A stretch of DNA of 44,543 nt from Deltaproteobacteria bacterium (GTDB lineage: Bacteria; UBA10199; JADGCS01): contig JADGCS010000025.1 of assembly GCA_015228875.1 (NCBI GenBank), positions 1-44,543 on the forward strand, read 5' to 3'. The notes under the pieces were generated by a model that saw only the letters and a list, made by a program, of their open reading frames with translations, was not told the DNA's origin and did not search any database. Below are positions 7,877 to 16,716 of the stretch, piece by piece (position 1 is the first letter of the stretch; each line of letters begins with the position of its first letter). Position numbers and translations under genes: made by a program.

Positions 7877-8077
7877 ATGAAATATTTACTTATGGGTTTT
7901 CTTGCCCTGTCACTTCTGATGTCTGCCCCTGCGGTGGCCAATCAGCCCTGTTCGTGCACCGAACAGTGTCAAAAAGATTGCGCAGAAGGTAAAACAAAGG
8001 ACTGTCCTTGTAAAAACTGCGAGTGCAGTAAAGGGGAAGGGTGTAAACACAAGCAGGCCGAAAAAAACAAAAAATAG
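7877..8077 (+). CDS. Small exported Cys-rich protein
   Basis: A 66-residue product with a clean signal peptide (MKYLLMGFLALSLLMSAPAVA, cleavage after AVA at about 22). The mature part, about 44 residues, has nine cysteines in CxC, CxxxC, CxC and CxC-like spacings (CSCTEQC, DCPCKNCECSKGEGC) and a Lys/Glu-rich tail. The ribosome-binding site AAGGAG lies 8 bases before ATG. The cysteine density and spacing suggest metal binding, as in metallothioneins, but the protein is exported, so a periplasmic metal-binding or disulfide-rich role is equally possible. It stands alone, convergent with the kinase gene. Confidence 0.75.
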   Translation: MKYLLMGFLALSLLMSAPAVANQPCSCTEQCQKDCAEGKTKDCPCKNCECSKGEGCKHKQAEKNKK

Positions 8078-8130
8078 ATCGCTTGAGAGGCTGTCGCTTA
8101 AGACAACATTTTCTAAAAGCGAAGTGGGTA

Positions 8131-9552
8131 TCACACGTCCCTGGTTTTCATGAGCCGTTTGTTGCTCACCTCGAGCCTGTTTGCAAGGGTCACAACAATT
8201 TTTTCCATCCAGGGCGGAAGATTTTGCAGATTGCGCGAGAAGTGTTCTTTGCTTACAACCAAAACCTCGGTATCCGTCAGAGCAAGCACGCTCGCGGACC
8301 TCAGGTCGCTGGTAATCAGCGCCATTTCACAAACAGCGTCGCCAGATTTTAATTCCGACAGAACGATCTTTTTATTTTTGTCCGACTTGTAAACCTGCAC
8401 CGTACCTGTTTGAATAATATAGGCCTCGTTGCCAGTCTCACCCTCTTTAACAAGGTGTGTCCCGGCTTTAAAGAATCGCGTTTCGTAAAAAGTCTTGCCA
8501 CTGATCACATCGTCAAGATCCCTGATGAGTTCCTGAATGGTGGCGTAACGTTTTTTTTTGTCGGCGTTCATAGCCGTGTTGATGACACGACAGAGCGCTG
8601 TTGGCATGTGATGTCCCGGATAGGCGGCATTTTCTGGCGGAGTGTGCACATTGCCTCTGGCGCGCTCTAACACGGTTTTAAGTGTTTTTCCGGTATACGG
8701 GGGCATCATGGTGTAGATGTGGTAAAGGGTCGCGCCAACCAGGTAAAGGTCACTGGAGCAGTCAATGGCCGCTGTTGCGCCGTAGGCCTGCTCCGGCGAC
8801 ATGTAGCCGGGGGAACCTTCAATCGAACCGGCCTTTTTATTTTTATATTCTTCTGTCTCTTCAAGGTAAACAACATGCTCCGTTTCGGGGCGTTTTTTTG
8901 CCATGCCCCAATCCATGAGCAGGACCTCCCCAAAATCCCCCACCATAATATTCTGCGGTTTAATGTCTCGGTGAATGATATTTTTTGAGTGGGCGTAGGA
9001 CACAGCGTCGCAGACCTTTCTGACAATGCGCAGGAGTTCATAACCATCATACTTTTGAGTGTAGGTTGTATCTTTGTCTTTGATTTTTGTCAGGATGTCT
9101 TTAAGGGTCTCGCCCTTGAGATGCTTCATGGTAAAGTAAATCCCGTACCCGGGAATAAATCCGATGTCGTGAACGGGTATGATGTTCGGGTGCTCGATCT
9201 GCGCAGTGAGCCTTGCCTCTTCGATGAATGAATTGATGACGGTTTGCACCTTTTTGTGCTGGGGTAAAATTATTTTTAGGACAAGGTAGCGTTGAAAATC
9301 CTCATCGTAAACATGAAAGACCTCACCCATGGAACCCTTGGCAATTTGCCCCTCGATTTTGTATTTTGTCTTGTTTTGTGCCCCAATAATTTTATTAAAA
9401 AGCTCCTCTTCAAGGCTGGTCGGCGCCGGGTCGCTCTCCATGATTTCTTTTTCTCCAACCTTTAAAATGGGGCTTGTGGTCAGCGGCACACGCACAATGC
9501 TGTTAAGAGAGTCTTCGAGGGATAGTTTATTTTGGTCTTTTTTGTTTTTCAT
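8131..9552 (-). CDS. Ser/Thr protein kinase with C-terminal cyclic-nucleotide-binding domain
   Basis: A 473-residue product. The Hanks-type kinase domain (about 64-345) has the glycine loop AKGSMGEV (71-78), the ATP-binding lysine K93, the catalytic HRDIKPQN (H194-D196) and the metal-binding DWG (214-216) in place of the usual DFG. DWG occurs in one large bacterial kinase group. A cyclic-nucleotide-binding beta-barrel follows (about 355-470), with the phosphate-binding cassette EMALITSDLRSAS keeping the Glu and Arg contacts. There is no membrane segment, so it is a cytoplasmic kinase that may be gated by cAMP or cGMP. The N-terminal 60 residues are Ser/Thr/Glu-rich and unstructured. No cyclase gene is seen nearby. 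Confidence 0.9.
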   Translation of the reverse strand: MKNKKDQNKLSLEDSLNSIVRVPLTTSPILKVGEKEIMESDPAPTSLEEELFNKIIGAQNKTKYKIEGQIAKGSMGEVFHVYDEDFQRYLVLKIILPQHKKVQTVINSFIEEARLTAQIEHPNIIPVHDIGFIPGYGIYFTMKHLKGETLKDILTKIKDKDTTYTQKYDGYELLRIVRKVCDAVSYAHSKNIIHRDIKPQNIMVGDFGEVLLMDWGMAKKRPETEHVVYLEETEEYKNKKAGSIEGSPGYMSPEQAYGATAAIDCSSDLYLVGATLYHIYTMMPPYTGKTLKTVLERARGNVHTPPENAAYPGHHMPTALCRVINTAMNADKKKRYATIQELIRDLDDVISGKTFYETRFFKAGTHLVKEGETGNEAYIIQTGTVQVYKSDKNKKIVLSELKSGDAVCEMALITSDLRSASVLALTDTEVLVVSKEHFSRNLQNLPPWMEKIVVTLANRLEVSNKRLMKTRDV

Positions 9553-9588
9553 ACAGTTTATAATAATCGCGGGGCCGCTTTATGCGGA

Positions 9589-10902
9589 TTATATTTTTGT
9601 CACCCACTCTTTGTCCTGCGCCTTAACCCCTTTTTTAAGGGCACTTAAAAAACGCGAACGCAGCGTATCACTGACGAGCGCCCTTTTGACGGGCGGGAGT
9701 CTCAAAAAACCACCGAGAAAAAACCTCATAAACCTGTGCGAGACGCTCTGTACGTTATCAAAAAGCTGGTTCTGCAAGGTGCCCCTTTCCAGACTCTGCA
9801 GAATAATCCGTTCAAAGGTTGTTTCGGGGTGAAAGACGCGCTGTCTGCGTTTGACAAGGGTCAGCGAACGAGAGGGGCATTTAAGCGCGCAGACACCGCA
9901 GCCAATACAACAGGCCTCGTTGATGGTGGCTAACTTCTTTTTTCTGGTTGTAGGTTTTGTTATCGGGGTTATCGTGATGGCGTTGATGGGACAGGCGGCC
10001 GCACATTTACCGCAGCCAAGGCATTGCGCATCAGCAATGTGTGCAATGTAGTTTGACGTGACAACGGTGTTGACATAACCAAACCGGCTGATCCCCAACA
10101 GCATGTTGCAACAACACCCGCAGCAGTGACAGATAAAAGAGATGTTTTTCTGCACGTTGTCAGCATTAAAGACAAGCCCCATTTCCCTCGAGCGGGCAAA
10201 AAGCTCCCGCATCTCTGTCTTTGAGGCCTGTCTGGCAAGCCCGTTGCGAATAAGGTAGTCGGCCGCAAAACCAAAGGAGGTGCAGGATTCAAGAGGGACA
10301 TCGCATTTTTTTTCGTTGACATGCATTTTTTCATGCCGACAGGAACAAAGGCCGATGGAACACAGCGAGGCATTGTCAACAATGGCTGTTGCCTTTTCAT
10401 AATCAAGGACCTCGGCGTGGATGTCCTCTGCGATTGTCTCTTCGTGCGGCAGCGCCCGTGCGATGGAGACCTTGGCGTTCTTTGGTGAATTTGCCGCGTA
10501 AAAGGTGTCAGTTCTTGACAGGTAGTCACGAAAAAGCCCCGCCCATTTTTTGGGATCGGCATCCCTGCCGGTCCGCATCATCGTGAATTCAAAAATGCCA
10601 ATCACAAGCGGGGAAGGCATGTAAAATTGCTCCTCGCCATTATAAAAATCGATCACCAGCCCCTTGTGGCAGAGGCCATTTAAGAGGGTTTTAAGTTTTT
10701 CCTCGGGGAGCTTGGCCGCCCGTGCAATGGTTTTAAGATCGGCAAGGCCGTAGGGCATCCTGATGATGAGATCGGCCTCTTCTGTTGTGTATAAATCTTT
10801 AAGCAGCGCGTGTAGTTCTTTGCTATAGGGAACCCTTGTTGAAAGGCCGTCGATTTTTTTTCCAAGGTTGTAATAAATATCCTTGCCGACAAGATGAGCC
10901 AT
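9589..10902 (-). CDS. 4Fe-4S dicluster protein with N-terminal winged-helix region
   Basis: A 437-residue protein from ATG 10902 (GAGGAG site upstream; 7 bases after the stop of amrBA). The N-terminal 130 residues look like a winged helix (LADLKTIARAAKLPEEKLKT, then LCHKGLVIDF). The middle has extra cysteines (CSIGLCSCRHEK; CHCCGCCCNML). The C-terminal part has two ferredoxin motifs, CLGCGKCAAACP and CCIGCGVCALKCP, so two [4Fe-4S] clusters are expected. Proteins of this layout are found in anaerobes as electron carriers or oxidoreductase subunits of unknown substrate. It is the last gene of the AmmeMemoRadiSam operon and could supply electrons to its radical SAM enzyme; this is inference. Confidence 0.8.
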   Translation of the reverse strand: MAHLVGKDIYYNLGKKIDGLSTRVPYSKELHALLKDLYTTEEADLIIRMPYGLADLKTIARAAKLPEEKLKTLLNGLCHKGLVIDFYNGEEQFYMPSPLVIGIFEFTMMRTGRDADPKKWAGLFRDYLSRTDTFYAANSPKNAKVSIARALPHEETIAEDIHAEVLDYEKATAIVDNASLCSIGLCSCRHEKMHVNEKKCDVPLESCTSFGFAADYLIRNGLARQASKTEMRELFARSREMGLVFNADNVQKNISFICHCCGCCCNMLLGISRFGYVNTVVTSNYIAHIADAQCLGCGKCAAACPINAITITPITKPTTRKKKLATINEACCIGCGVCALKCPSRSLTLVKRRQRVFHPETTFERIILQSLERGTLQNQLFDNVQSVSHRFMRFFLGGFLRLPPVKRALVSDTLRSRFLSALKKGVKAQDKEWVTKI

Positions 10903-10909
10903 ATAATTG

Positions 10910-12412
10910 CTACTCCTCTCCAAACACAGAGGCCTTGTACTTAAAAAGCCGTGCCTCTTTATCCTGCCAGCAATGGGCGGGGGAGCCCTGTTTTTCACAA
11001 AGGCTGCCAAGAAACTGATTGGGTTGCGTGATGTCTTCCCACACCTGCGGGAGATAGGTGGAACTCTTGCCGTTGTATTTTATGATCACGCCGTCTTTAA
11101 GCGGCTCGAGCAGTGTCAGGTATTCTTTGGGATCGCTCACAACAACGCGTTGCGGGTAATCCAGTATCGAGATTGATATTTTGATGTCTTTTAATTCGTC
11201 GGTTGTGACCGGCTTAAACCTGTGATCATTAAGAGCGGCGTTAAAGGCCCCCGATTTTACGGCCTCGTGCAAAGACCCTTGGGGAAAAAGATTGCCGATA
11301 CACCCCCTTAAGGCCCCGTTTTTTTTAAGCGTGACAAAGCTCGCTCGTTGCACATTAAACAGGGGGTAGGCTGCAATCACCTGTGGGCTTAAAGCCGGTG
11401 CCTCTCCATGGGCCGCGGCCATACTCACGACATTGCGTGCGTAGTCCAGCAGTGTCTTTTTTTCCCCGTCGTTTAAGGACAAAGGGTCGTGAAAGACAAT
11501 TGATGTGTAACCCACCACAGACGCCTTGTTAGAGGACGCGTACCCTGACGTCCTGTGCATCAAAAAACTTGGCTGCCAGTTGTTGATCTGCGCCATCTCG
11601 ATGAGGGTGGCAAGAACCTGATTACCATCGGTAACAGCCCCCAGAACCGCCTGCGCATCCCTGCTCATGACAGATTCGATGGCATACCTGTCAAGCTCAT
11701 CGGCCTTTGCCTCTGGATAAAAATGCGAGAGATCAATGCTGAAAACAAACAGGGTGTTGTCGTCCTGATAGTCACCAAGGAGCGTTGCAAACCTTTTAAT
11801 CATCTGCGGGTCCATGATCCCCACAATAATGGGAATGATGGAAAACCCTGGTTGGTCGGGATAGCCGTTAAGGTGGTACAAAAACGGAAGTTCGATTTCG
11901 AGCATGTGCATGGTGTGTGCCTCGGGAATGCTCCCCGCAAAATCCTGTTTCATGATTTCATCCGCAACGGATGACAGGGGGATCTCGGTTCCCGGGATTG
12001 CGTAATGGGTCACCGCCGGAATAGAGATGCCGCGCAGATCGACCTTGCCGCTGTGGTTGGAGGCAATCAAAAAGACACGCCTGAAATCTTTGCCAACCTC
12101 ACGAAAGCTTTGCGCCGCCACCTCTCCGCTGTAAACATAGCCCGCATGGGGAACAACGATGGCCCGTGTGTTTCTGATGCCCAGGGGTTTGTCTTTTGTC
12201 AGCAGTGTTTTGATGGTTTCATCAAGTGCCTCCCTGTCCGCCGGATAAAACGTGCCAGCCGCAAATGTTGGCCGCACCTGCTTTTGACCGCCCCTGACCT
12301 GTAATACAGCACTGTCGCCACCCTGCGGTGCGGCCGCAACAGAAAAGACAGGGCGCGGCAAGAGAAGGCAGAGGACGACCATTGAAACGTTTAGTGTGGT
12401 TTTGATATTCAT
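10910..12412 (-). CDS. amrB-amrA: AmmeMemoRadiSam proteins B and A fused (MEMO-AMMECR1), exported form
   Basis: A 500-residue fusion. Residues 1-28 form a signal peptide (basic start, VVLCLLLPRPVFS core, then AAA). Residues about 45-315 are a MEMO domain, related in fold to extradiol dioxygenases: GTFYPADREAL, VPHAGYVYSGEVAA, IASNHSG, HTMHMLEIELPFL and SIDLSHFYP carry the candidate metal-site histidines. Residues about 320-500 are an AMMECR1 domain with the hallmark GALRGCIGNL and later ISISILDYPQ. AmrA and AmrB are usually separate or fused cytoplasmic proteins of unknown reaction; an export signal is unusual. It starts at ATG 12412 with AAGGGTG upstream, 9 bases after amrS, and is followed 7 bases later by the 4Fe-4S gene. 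Confidence 0.9.
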   Translation of the reverse strand: MNIKTTLNVSMVVLCLLLPRPVFSVAAAPQGGDSAVLQVRGGQKQVRPTFAAGTFYPADREALDETIKTLLTKDKPLGIRNTRAIVVPHAGYVYSGEVAAQSFREVGKDFRRVFLIASNHSGKVDLRGISIPAVTHYAIPGTEIPLSSVADEIMKQDFAGSIPEAHTMHMLEIELPFLYHLNGYPDQPGFSIIPIIVGIMDPQMIKRFATLLGDYQDDNTLFVFSIDLSHFYPEAKADELDRYAIESVMSRDAQAVLGAVTDGNQVLATLIEMAQINNWQPSFLMHRTSGYASSNKASVVGYTSIVFHDPLSLNDGEKKTLLDYARNVVSMAAAHGEAPALSPQVIAAYPLFNVQRASFVTLKKNGALRGCIGNLFPQGSLHEAVKSGAFNAALNDHRFKPVTTDELKDIKISISILDYPQRVVVSDPKEYLTLLEPLKDGVIIKYNGKSSTYLPQVWEDITQPNQFLGSLCEKQGSPAHCWQDKEARLFKYKASVFGEE

Positions 12413-12421
12413 AGAACACCC

Positions 12422-13591
12422 TTAAGCCCAGACACCCGGCACCCTGTGGCCACAGGGGCAGTTACCATTTTCAAGTTTATTAAACAACAGTTGATAGCCC
12501 TGTCTTTTAATGACGGTCTGCCCGCATTGGGGACAGACGGTCTCCTGCGATTCGTGGCCCGGGATATTGCCCACATAAACATAATGAAGCCCGGCATCTC
12601 TGGCGATATCCCTTGCGTTGTTGATCACAGTCACGGGGGTCGGCGGCAGGTTTCTTAACTTGTAGGCGGGGTGAAACCTTGAAAAATGCAGGGGGACATC
12701 GGGTCCAAGAGTACCCGCAATCCAGCGGCACATTTTTTTTATATCGGACATGTCATCGGAAAGACCGGGTACAATAAGACGCGTGATCTCAAGCCACAGG
12801 CCTTCTGCCTTCATTACCTCCATTGTTTTAAGAACAGGTGCCAGCGTCCCACCAACCACCTTTTTATAGACACCCTCGTTGAATGCCTTAAGATCAACGT
12901 TGGCACCATCTGATACCCTGACAAGCTCACGCAGCGGTCTCTCCATGATGTACCCGGCAGTCACCAGCACGTTTTTAATGCGTAGCCTGCGCGCAAGAAT
13001 CGCTGTGTCTTTGGCGTATTCGTAGTAAATAAAAGGTTCCGAATAGGTGTACGCAATCGATGGGGCATTCTTGGTAACGGCAAGCTCGGTGAGTGGCCCG
13101 GGCATGAGATCGGCATTGCTTGTGTCCTCAGGCCTGTGTTGCGAGATCGAATCGTTTTGACAGTTGCGGCACCTCAAATTGCACCCCGCTGTTGCGATAG
13201 AAAGGATGGGGGTCCCCGGCAGAAAGTGGTACATGGGTTTTTTTTCAATGGGATCCATGGAAACAGCGCACGGGTTGCCATAGGCCACGGTATAGAGCCT
13301 GCCGTCTTTGACAACCCGCGTCCTGCAGAAACCGCGGTCGTTTTCGCCAAGGATGCAGCGATGCGGACACAACGTGCATTTAATAAGTCGCCCGCTCGCC
13401 GTGTACCAGTCGGCCTCTCGTGACCACCGCCAGAGTTTTTTTGGGGCGTCATTTCTAAAACCAACTTTCAGCTCACCTTCAACATCGTTCGTGATAAAAT
13501 CGTGCAGGGTATAGGCCCCCAACGCGAGGCTTGAGAGGCCAATAAAGCCGTGCCTGATAAAGCGGCGGCGGGTGAGCGGGTGATGAATCAA
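12422..13591 (-). CDS. amrS: AmmeMemoRadiSam radical SAM enzyme with Tat-like leader
   Basis: A radical SAM protein, 389 residues from TTG 13591. This start overlaps the upstream stop (TTGA) and has a GGGGG site 7 bases before it; longer in-frame starts (ATG 13654) exist. The leader TRRRFIRHGFIGLSSLALG has the shape of a Tat signal or an N-terminal anchor. A cysteine group CTLCPHRC ... GFC (72-89) precedes the SAM/4Fe-4S motif CNLRCRNC (C137, C141, C144). The C-terminus has a zinc-ribbon-like CPQCG ... CPCG. AmrS belongs to the pyruvate-formate-lyase-activating-like group; its product is unknown. Export would be odd, since SAM is cytoplasmic. It is translationally coupled to the membrane fusion gene upstream and to amrBA downstream. 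Confidence 0.88.
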   Translation of the reverse strand: MIHHPLTRRRFIRHGFIGLSSLALGAYTLHDFITNDVEGELKVGFRNDAPKKLWRWSREADWYTASGRLIKCTLCPHRCILGENDRGFCRTRVVKDGRLYTVAYGNPCAVSMDPIEKKPMYHFLPGTPILSIATAGCNLRCRNCQNDSISQHRPEDTSNADLMPGPLTELAVTKNAPSIAYTYSEPFIYYEYAKDTAILARRLRIKNVLVTAGYIMERPLRELVRVSDGANVDLKAFNEGVYKKVVGGTLAPVLKTMEVMKAEGLWLEITRLIVPGLSDDMSDIKKMCRWIAGTLGPDVPLHFSRFHPAYKLRNLPPTPVTVINNARDIARDAGLHYVYVGNIPGHESQETVCPQCGQTVIKRQGYQLLFNKLENGNCPCGHRVPGVWA

Positions 13592-16500
13592 GCGTGATCC
13601 CCCTTTTGTGTCATCGCCTGTTGTTTTCTGCTTTTTAAAAAATGTTTCTCGCATTTTAAAATTAGGTCCGAACAAATGCCGAGCGGACACATCAGTCTGC
13701 AAAAGGACCGCCTGAAACGATAGCCAAGCAGAATGAGAACGACCGCAATGCCAATGACAGTCAGGCTGACATCAAAGGCGTTATTAAAAAAATAGTTGTA
13801 CCAGTCGTTTGCCGTAAAACCTGCAGACCCAAAATCTTTTTCAATCATAAAGTATGCGGCCAGAGTAAAGATCAACACGGCATAAGGAATAACATTGATC
13901 ACCCGCCAAGGCTTTCCTGCACTGCCGCCGCTCAAGGTCTGACAATGATACATTGTCCCGAAGGGGCAGACCTTGTGACAGAACATCTTGTTTTCAAGAT
14001 TCATCAAAAGGATCGCCGGTACAAGATACGGTCTGAAAAAACCAAAGGCACACTTGCGCGGGCAGACATGACAAAAGAGATAGGGAATTTTAAAATAACA
14101 CCTCAAAACGGGGAAAAAGGCAATCAGCGCAAGACCCAGATAATACACCCATCGAAGCGGTGTGATCCTGGTCCTTTCAAAGACCGCATCACTTGCCCGC
14201 GAAATCCACCCCGCCATTGCCTGTCTCCACGGACGCGTTTGATTGCCAGTAATCATAAACAACCTGAACCCCGATGCGTGCATAAGACCAAGGGCCAGGA
14301 GGCACAAGAGGCCCCATTGAGAGATGGGATGAAAGGACAGGGCATAGACATCCCCGCTTGTCCTTTCCACGCCTATGGCAGCGCCTGTCGTTGCAAAGAT
14401 AAGCACTAGACCTGCAAATGAGGCGAGGGCACTTCTTCTGGTTCGCACAGCATCGGTCAGCGGCGGGGCCTCTCCCTGCCTGCTCAGCAGAAAGAAAGTC
14501 ACTATCTTCAAACCGCCGATCAGACAGCAGGTCCCGGTCATCCCCAGTATGGGGATCAAGACAACACTCACAGTCAATGCCCCAAGGCAGGCACCTGCAA
14601 GGTCAAAGGCGTAGAGACGGCCCGCGGTGTCCTCAACTCCGCCAAAGACAAGATGGGCGGCAAGGGAAAACTGGGCGCCAATCATAAAACCAAGCACTCC
14701 GTTAAACAGGGGAAAACAAAAGGGCAGGAAAAAATCAAGCGAGGGATGAAGCACCAGGCCTTGTAATCCAGAAAGGACGGGTCCCAGCAGAAGGGCAAAA
14801 ACAGCGAGCATGAAATCTGTTTTTAACATCCGGCCCTGATGGTTTTTGTTTTTACCGTTGCCCCAGATGCTGCCAAGCGCGCACCCCGCAAGAAACAGCG
14901 CAAACATGATGCCCATCTGTTGATAGACGCAGCCATAAACAACCTGAAGGGCGATCAGCAAGACCACCTCAAGCCCGCTCCCCGAAAAACCCGAGGCAAA
15001 GAGCGCCGTGTACACGAATGGTTGTCTGGTGCGGGCAAGAACAAACCCCGCAAGAACAAGCATCACCATCATGACAATCACAGGCGTCATGAAGTTGTTT
15101 TCTGACTGTGAGAGCCATTTCTGGAGGTGAAAATAAAAACTGATCGGCCTGAGATCCTTGTTTATAGGGGCAAGGACAGCGACATCCCTTTTTACTCTCT
15201 CAAACCTCTCTGGGGTGAGTTTTCCCAGAAGATAACCGCTGTTCACGTACCGTGTTTCAATTTTTTTTGCGGTGAGGCGTTCGGCAATCCTGTCGCTTAA
15301 ATGGTGGTCGGAGGCGACATAGAAATTTTCTGCCCCGGGGATAATCAGGATATTTTTAAAGGCCTCCTTAAGTGAGAGAAAGACAGATGCGTTAAGAAGG
15401 CTCACAGATTCTTCTGTGTAGTTTTCGCTCCCGGCAAGGCCAAACGAAAAGACCCCGTCCGGTTTAAGGATCTCGTGAATCCTTTTAAAAAACTCAAGGG
15501 TATAAAAGCGGTTCATCTGCACCGACACCGGCCCTGGAAGGCGCATGATCACTACATCGTACCTGTGCGCTGTTTTTTTAACAAACCGGATGGCATCTTC
15601 TGCGATCGTGTGAACACCGGCCGGTAACCCCTGCGGTCTCAGTTCTTTAACAAGAGCCATCACCTGGGGGTCCATTTCGACGTAATCGATGGTCTGGACC
15701 CTGTGCTTGGCAATCTCCTCAAGGACCCCGACAAGGCCGCCCGAGATCAGCAGGATATCCTTGGGAGCCGCATGCTGGCTTAAGGCGTAGTGCGCCGTCT
15801 CTTCGGCTGTGACAGGATCATCCGTAGATCCGGCGGGTGCCCCGTTTTCAAAGACCGAGACCTGATGGGCCTGCTTAAAGATGCTTAAAACACCGTAGGG
15901 GGTCTGTCTCTGTTCAACCAAGGGCAGTCCCGGATACATAAGTCTGGCGGTCATTTTTTCGAGATCATATGAGGAATAAAACAGCCCCGTCCCAACAAGA
16001 ATCAGCACAACAACAGCCGCGAAAAATTTTTTTCCCCGATGCCACAAGTTACTAACTTGACTTTGACGCGGTTGAGTTCCTCCGTCATGCGAGAAATGCA
16101 CCCGCGCTCTGTCGACTTTGAAATTCCTAGACATCAAGAGCATCATTGCCGCAAAGAGGTTAAGCACAAGGATCACCGCCGTTGTCTCTACAGGGTGAAG
16201 TTGAGGGATAAAAACAAGGCTGCAAATAATACCCCCAATGATTCCCCCCAGGGTATCAAGTGAGTAGGTGGCCCCTATTTGGGCTGCGTCATTTTTTGGG
16301 GAGGCGATTTTTGAAAACAGCGTCAGTAAGAGGCCCGAAATCAGGCAATAAGGAGAAAGGAGGATCAGCGAAGACCAGAAGGCCTCATGAATACCGGGCG
16401 CCAGACCCGGCATAAGCTGCGACTTGTACACACGAAGCAGACAGATCTGCAGCGGTGGCAGTATGGCTGTCATGACCTGGCACAGACAGAGCCACACAAG

Positions 16501-16716
16501 AGGCCTCTTGCGCCAGGGACCCTGTCTGCCCAGAAAACTACCGACACCCGTCAGCAAGAGCCAGTTTCCCAGTACAAGCCCCAGGACGATCTCGTTGCCA
16601 GAAAAAACAACAAGAAACTCTCTCAAGGTCGTCATCTGGATGACTATCGAGGAGAAACCCAGACAGATAATGCCAAAAAAAATGACGGGATTCATCTTTA
16701 AGGTCCGCAGAATCAT
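13588..16716 (-). CDS. Membrane spermidine-synthase-like / ferredoxin fusion protein
   Basis: A 1042-residue fusion. Residues about 8-195 and 228-250 hold membrane helices. Residues about 265-500 form a spermidine-synthase-like Rossmann domain (ILLISGGLVGVLEEIAK, then VEMDP, then DVVIMRLPGP), but the usual GGG is replaced by SGGL, so catalysis is doubtful. Residues about 545-830 are a second helix block. The C-terminus is a NapH/polyferredoxin-like membrane module with CHVCPRKC (882-889), CHKVCPFGTMYHC (913-925) and CRLMCPLGIC plus C1022 (1006-1022). These clusters suggest transmembrane electron transfer. Residues 195-224 are exactly the translation of one dispersed palindromic element, inserted between two helices. 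First gene of the amr operon; ATG 16716, or ATG 16695. Confidence 0.85.
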   Translation of the reverse strand: MILRTLKMNPVIFFGIICLGFSSIVIQMTTLREFLVVFSGNEIVLGLVLGNWLLLTGVGSFLGRQGPWRKRPLVWLCLCQVMTAILPPLQICLLRVYKSQLMPGLAPGIHEAFWSSLILLSPYCLISGLLLTLFSKIASPKNDAAQIGATYSLDTLGGIIGGIICSLVFIPQLHPVETTAVILVLNLFAAMMLLMSRNFKVDRARVHFSHDGGTQPRQSQVSNLWHRGKKFFAAVVVLILVGTGLFYSSYDLEKMTARLMYPGLPLVEQRQTPYGVLSIFKQAHQVSVFENGAPAGSTDDPVTAEETAHYALSQHAAPKDILLISGGLVGVLEEIAKHRVQTIDYVEMDPQVMALVKELRPQGLPAGVHTIAEDAIRFVKKTAHRYDVVIMRLPGPVSVQMNRFYTLEFFKRIHEILKPDGVFSFGLAGSENYTEESVSLLNASVFLSLKEAFKNILIIPGAENFYVASDHHLSDRIAERLTAKKIETRYVNSGYLLGKLTPERFERVKRDVAVLAPINKDLRPISFYFHLQKWLSQSENNFMTPVIVMMVMLVLAGFVLARTRQPFVYTALFASGFSGSGLEVVLLIALQVVYGCVYQQMGIMFALFLAGCALGSIWGNGKNKNHQGRMLKTDFMLAVFALLLGPVLSGLQGLVLHPSLDFFLPFCFPLFNGVLGFMIGAQFSLAAHLVFGGVEDTAGRLYAFDLAGACLGALTVSVVLIPILGMTGTCCLIGGLKIVTFFLLSRQGEAPPLTDAVRTRRSALASFAGLVLIFATTGAAIGVERTSGDVYALSFHPISQWGLLCLLALGLMHASGFRLFMITGNQTRPWRQAMAGWISRASDAVFERTRITPLRWVYYLGLALIAFFPVLRCYFKIPYLFCHVCPRKCAFGFFRPYLVPAILLMNLENKMFCHKVCPFGTMYHCQTLSGGSAGKPWRVINVIPYAVLIFTLAAYFMIEKDFGSAGFTANDWYNYFFNNAFDVSLTVIGIAVVLILLGYRFRRSFCRLMCPLGICSDLILKCEKHFLKSRKQQAMTQKGDHA
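16046..16134 (-). repeat. Dispersed palindromic element, copy A (in-frame in a CDS)
   Basis: About 90 bases. The core stem is CGCGG-x-TG-TTCCTC-type sequence pairing with GAGGAA-CA-CCGCG, flanked by ACTTGACTTTGAC on one side and GTCGACTTTGAAATTCC on the other. On the minus strand it is open in the host frame and encodes residues 195-224 of the fusion protein (MSRNFKVDRARV, then HFSHDGGTQPRQSQVSNL). Its length is 30 codons, so the frame is kept. Confidence 0.92.
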
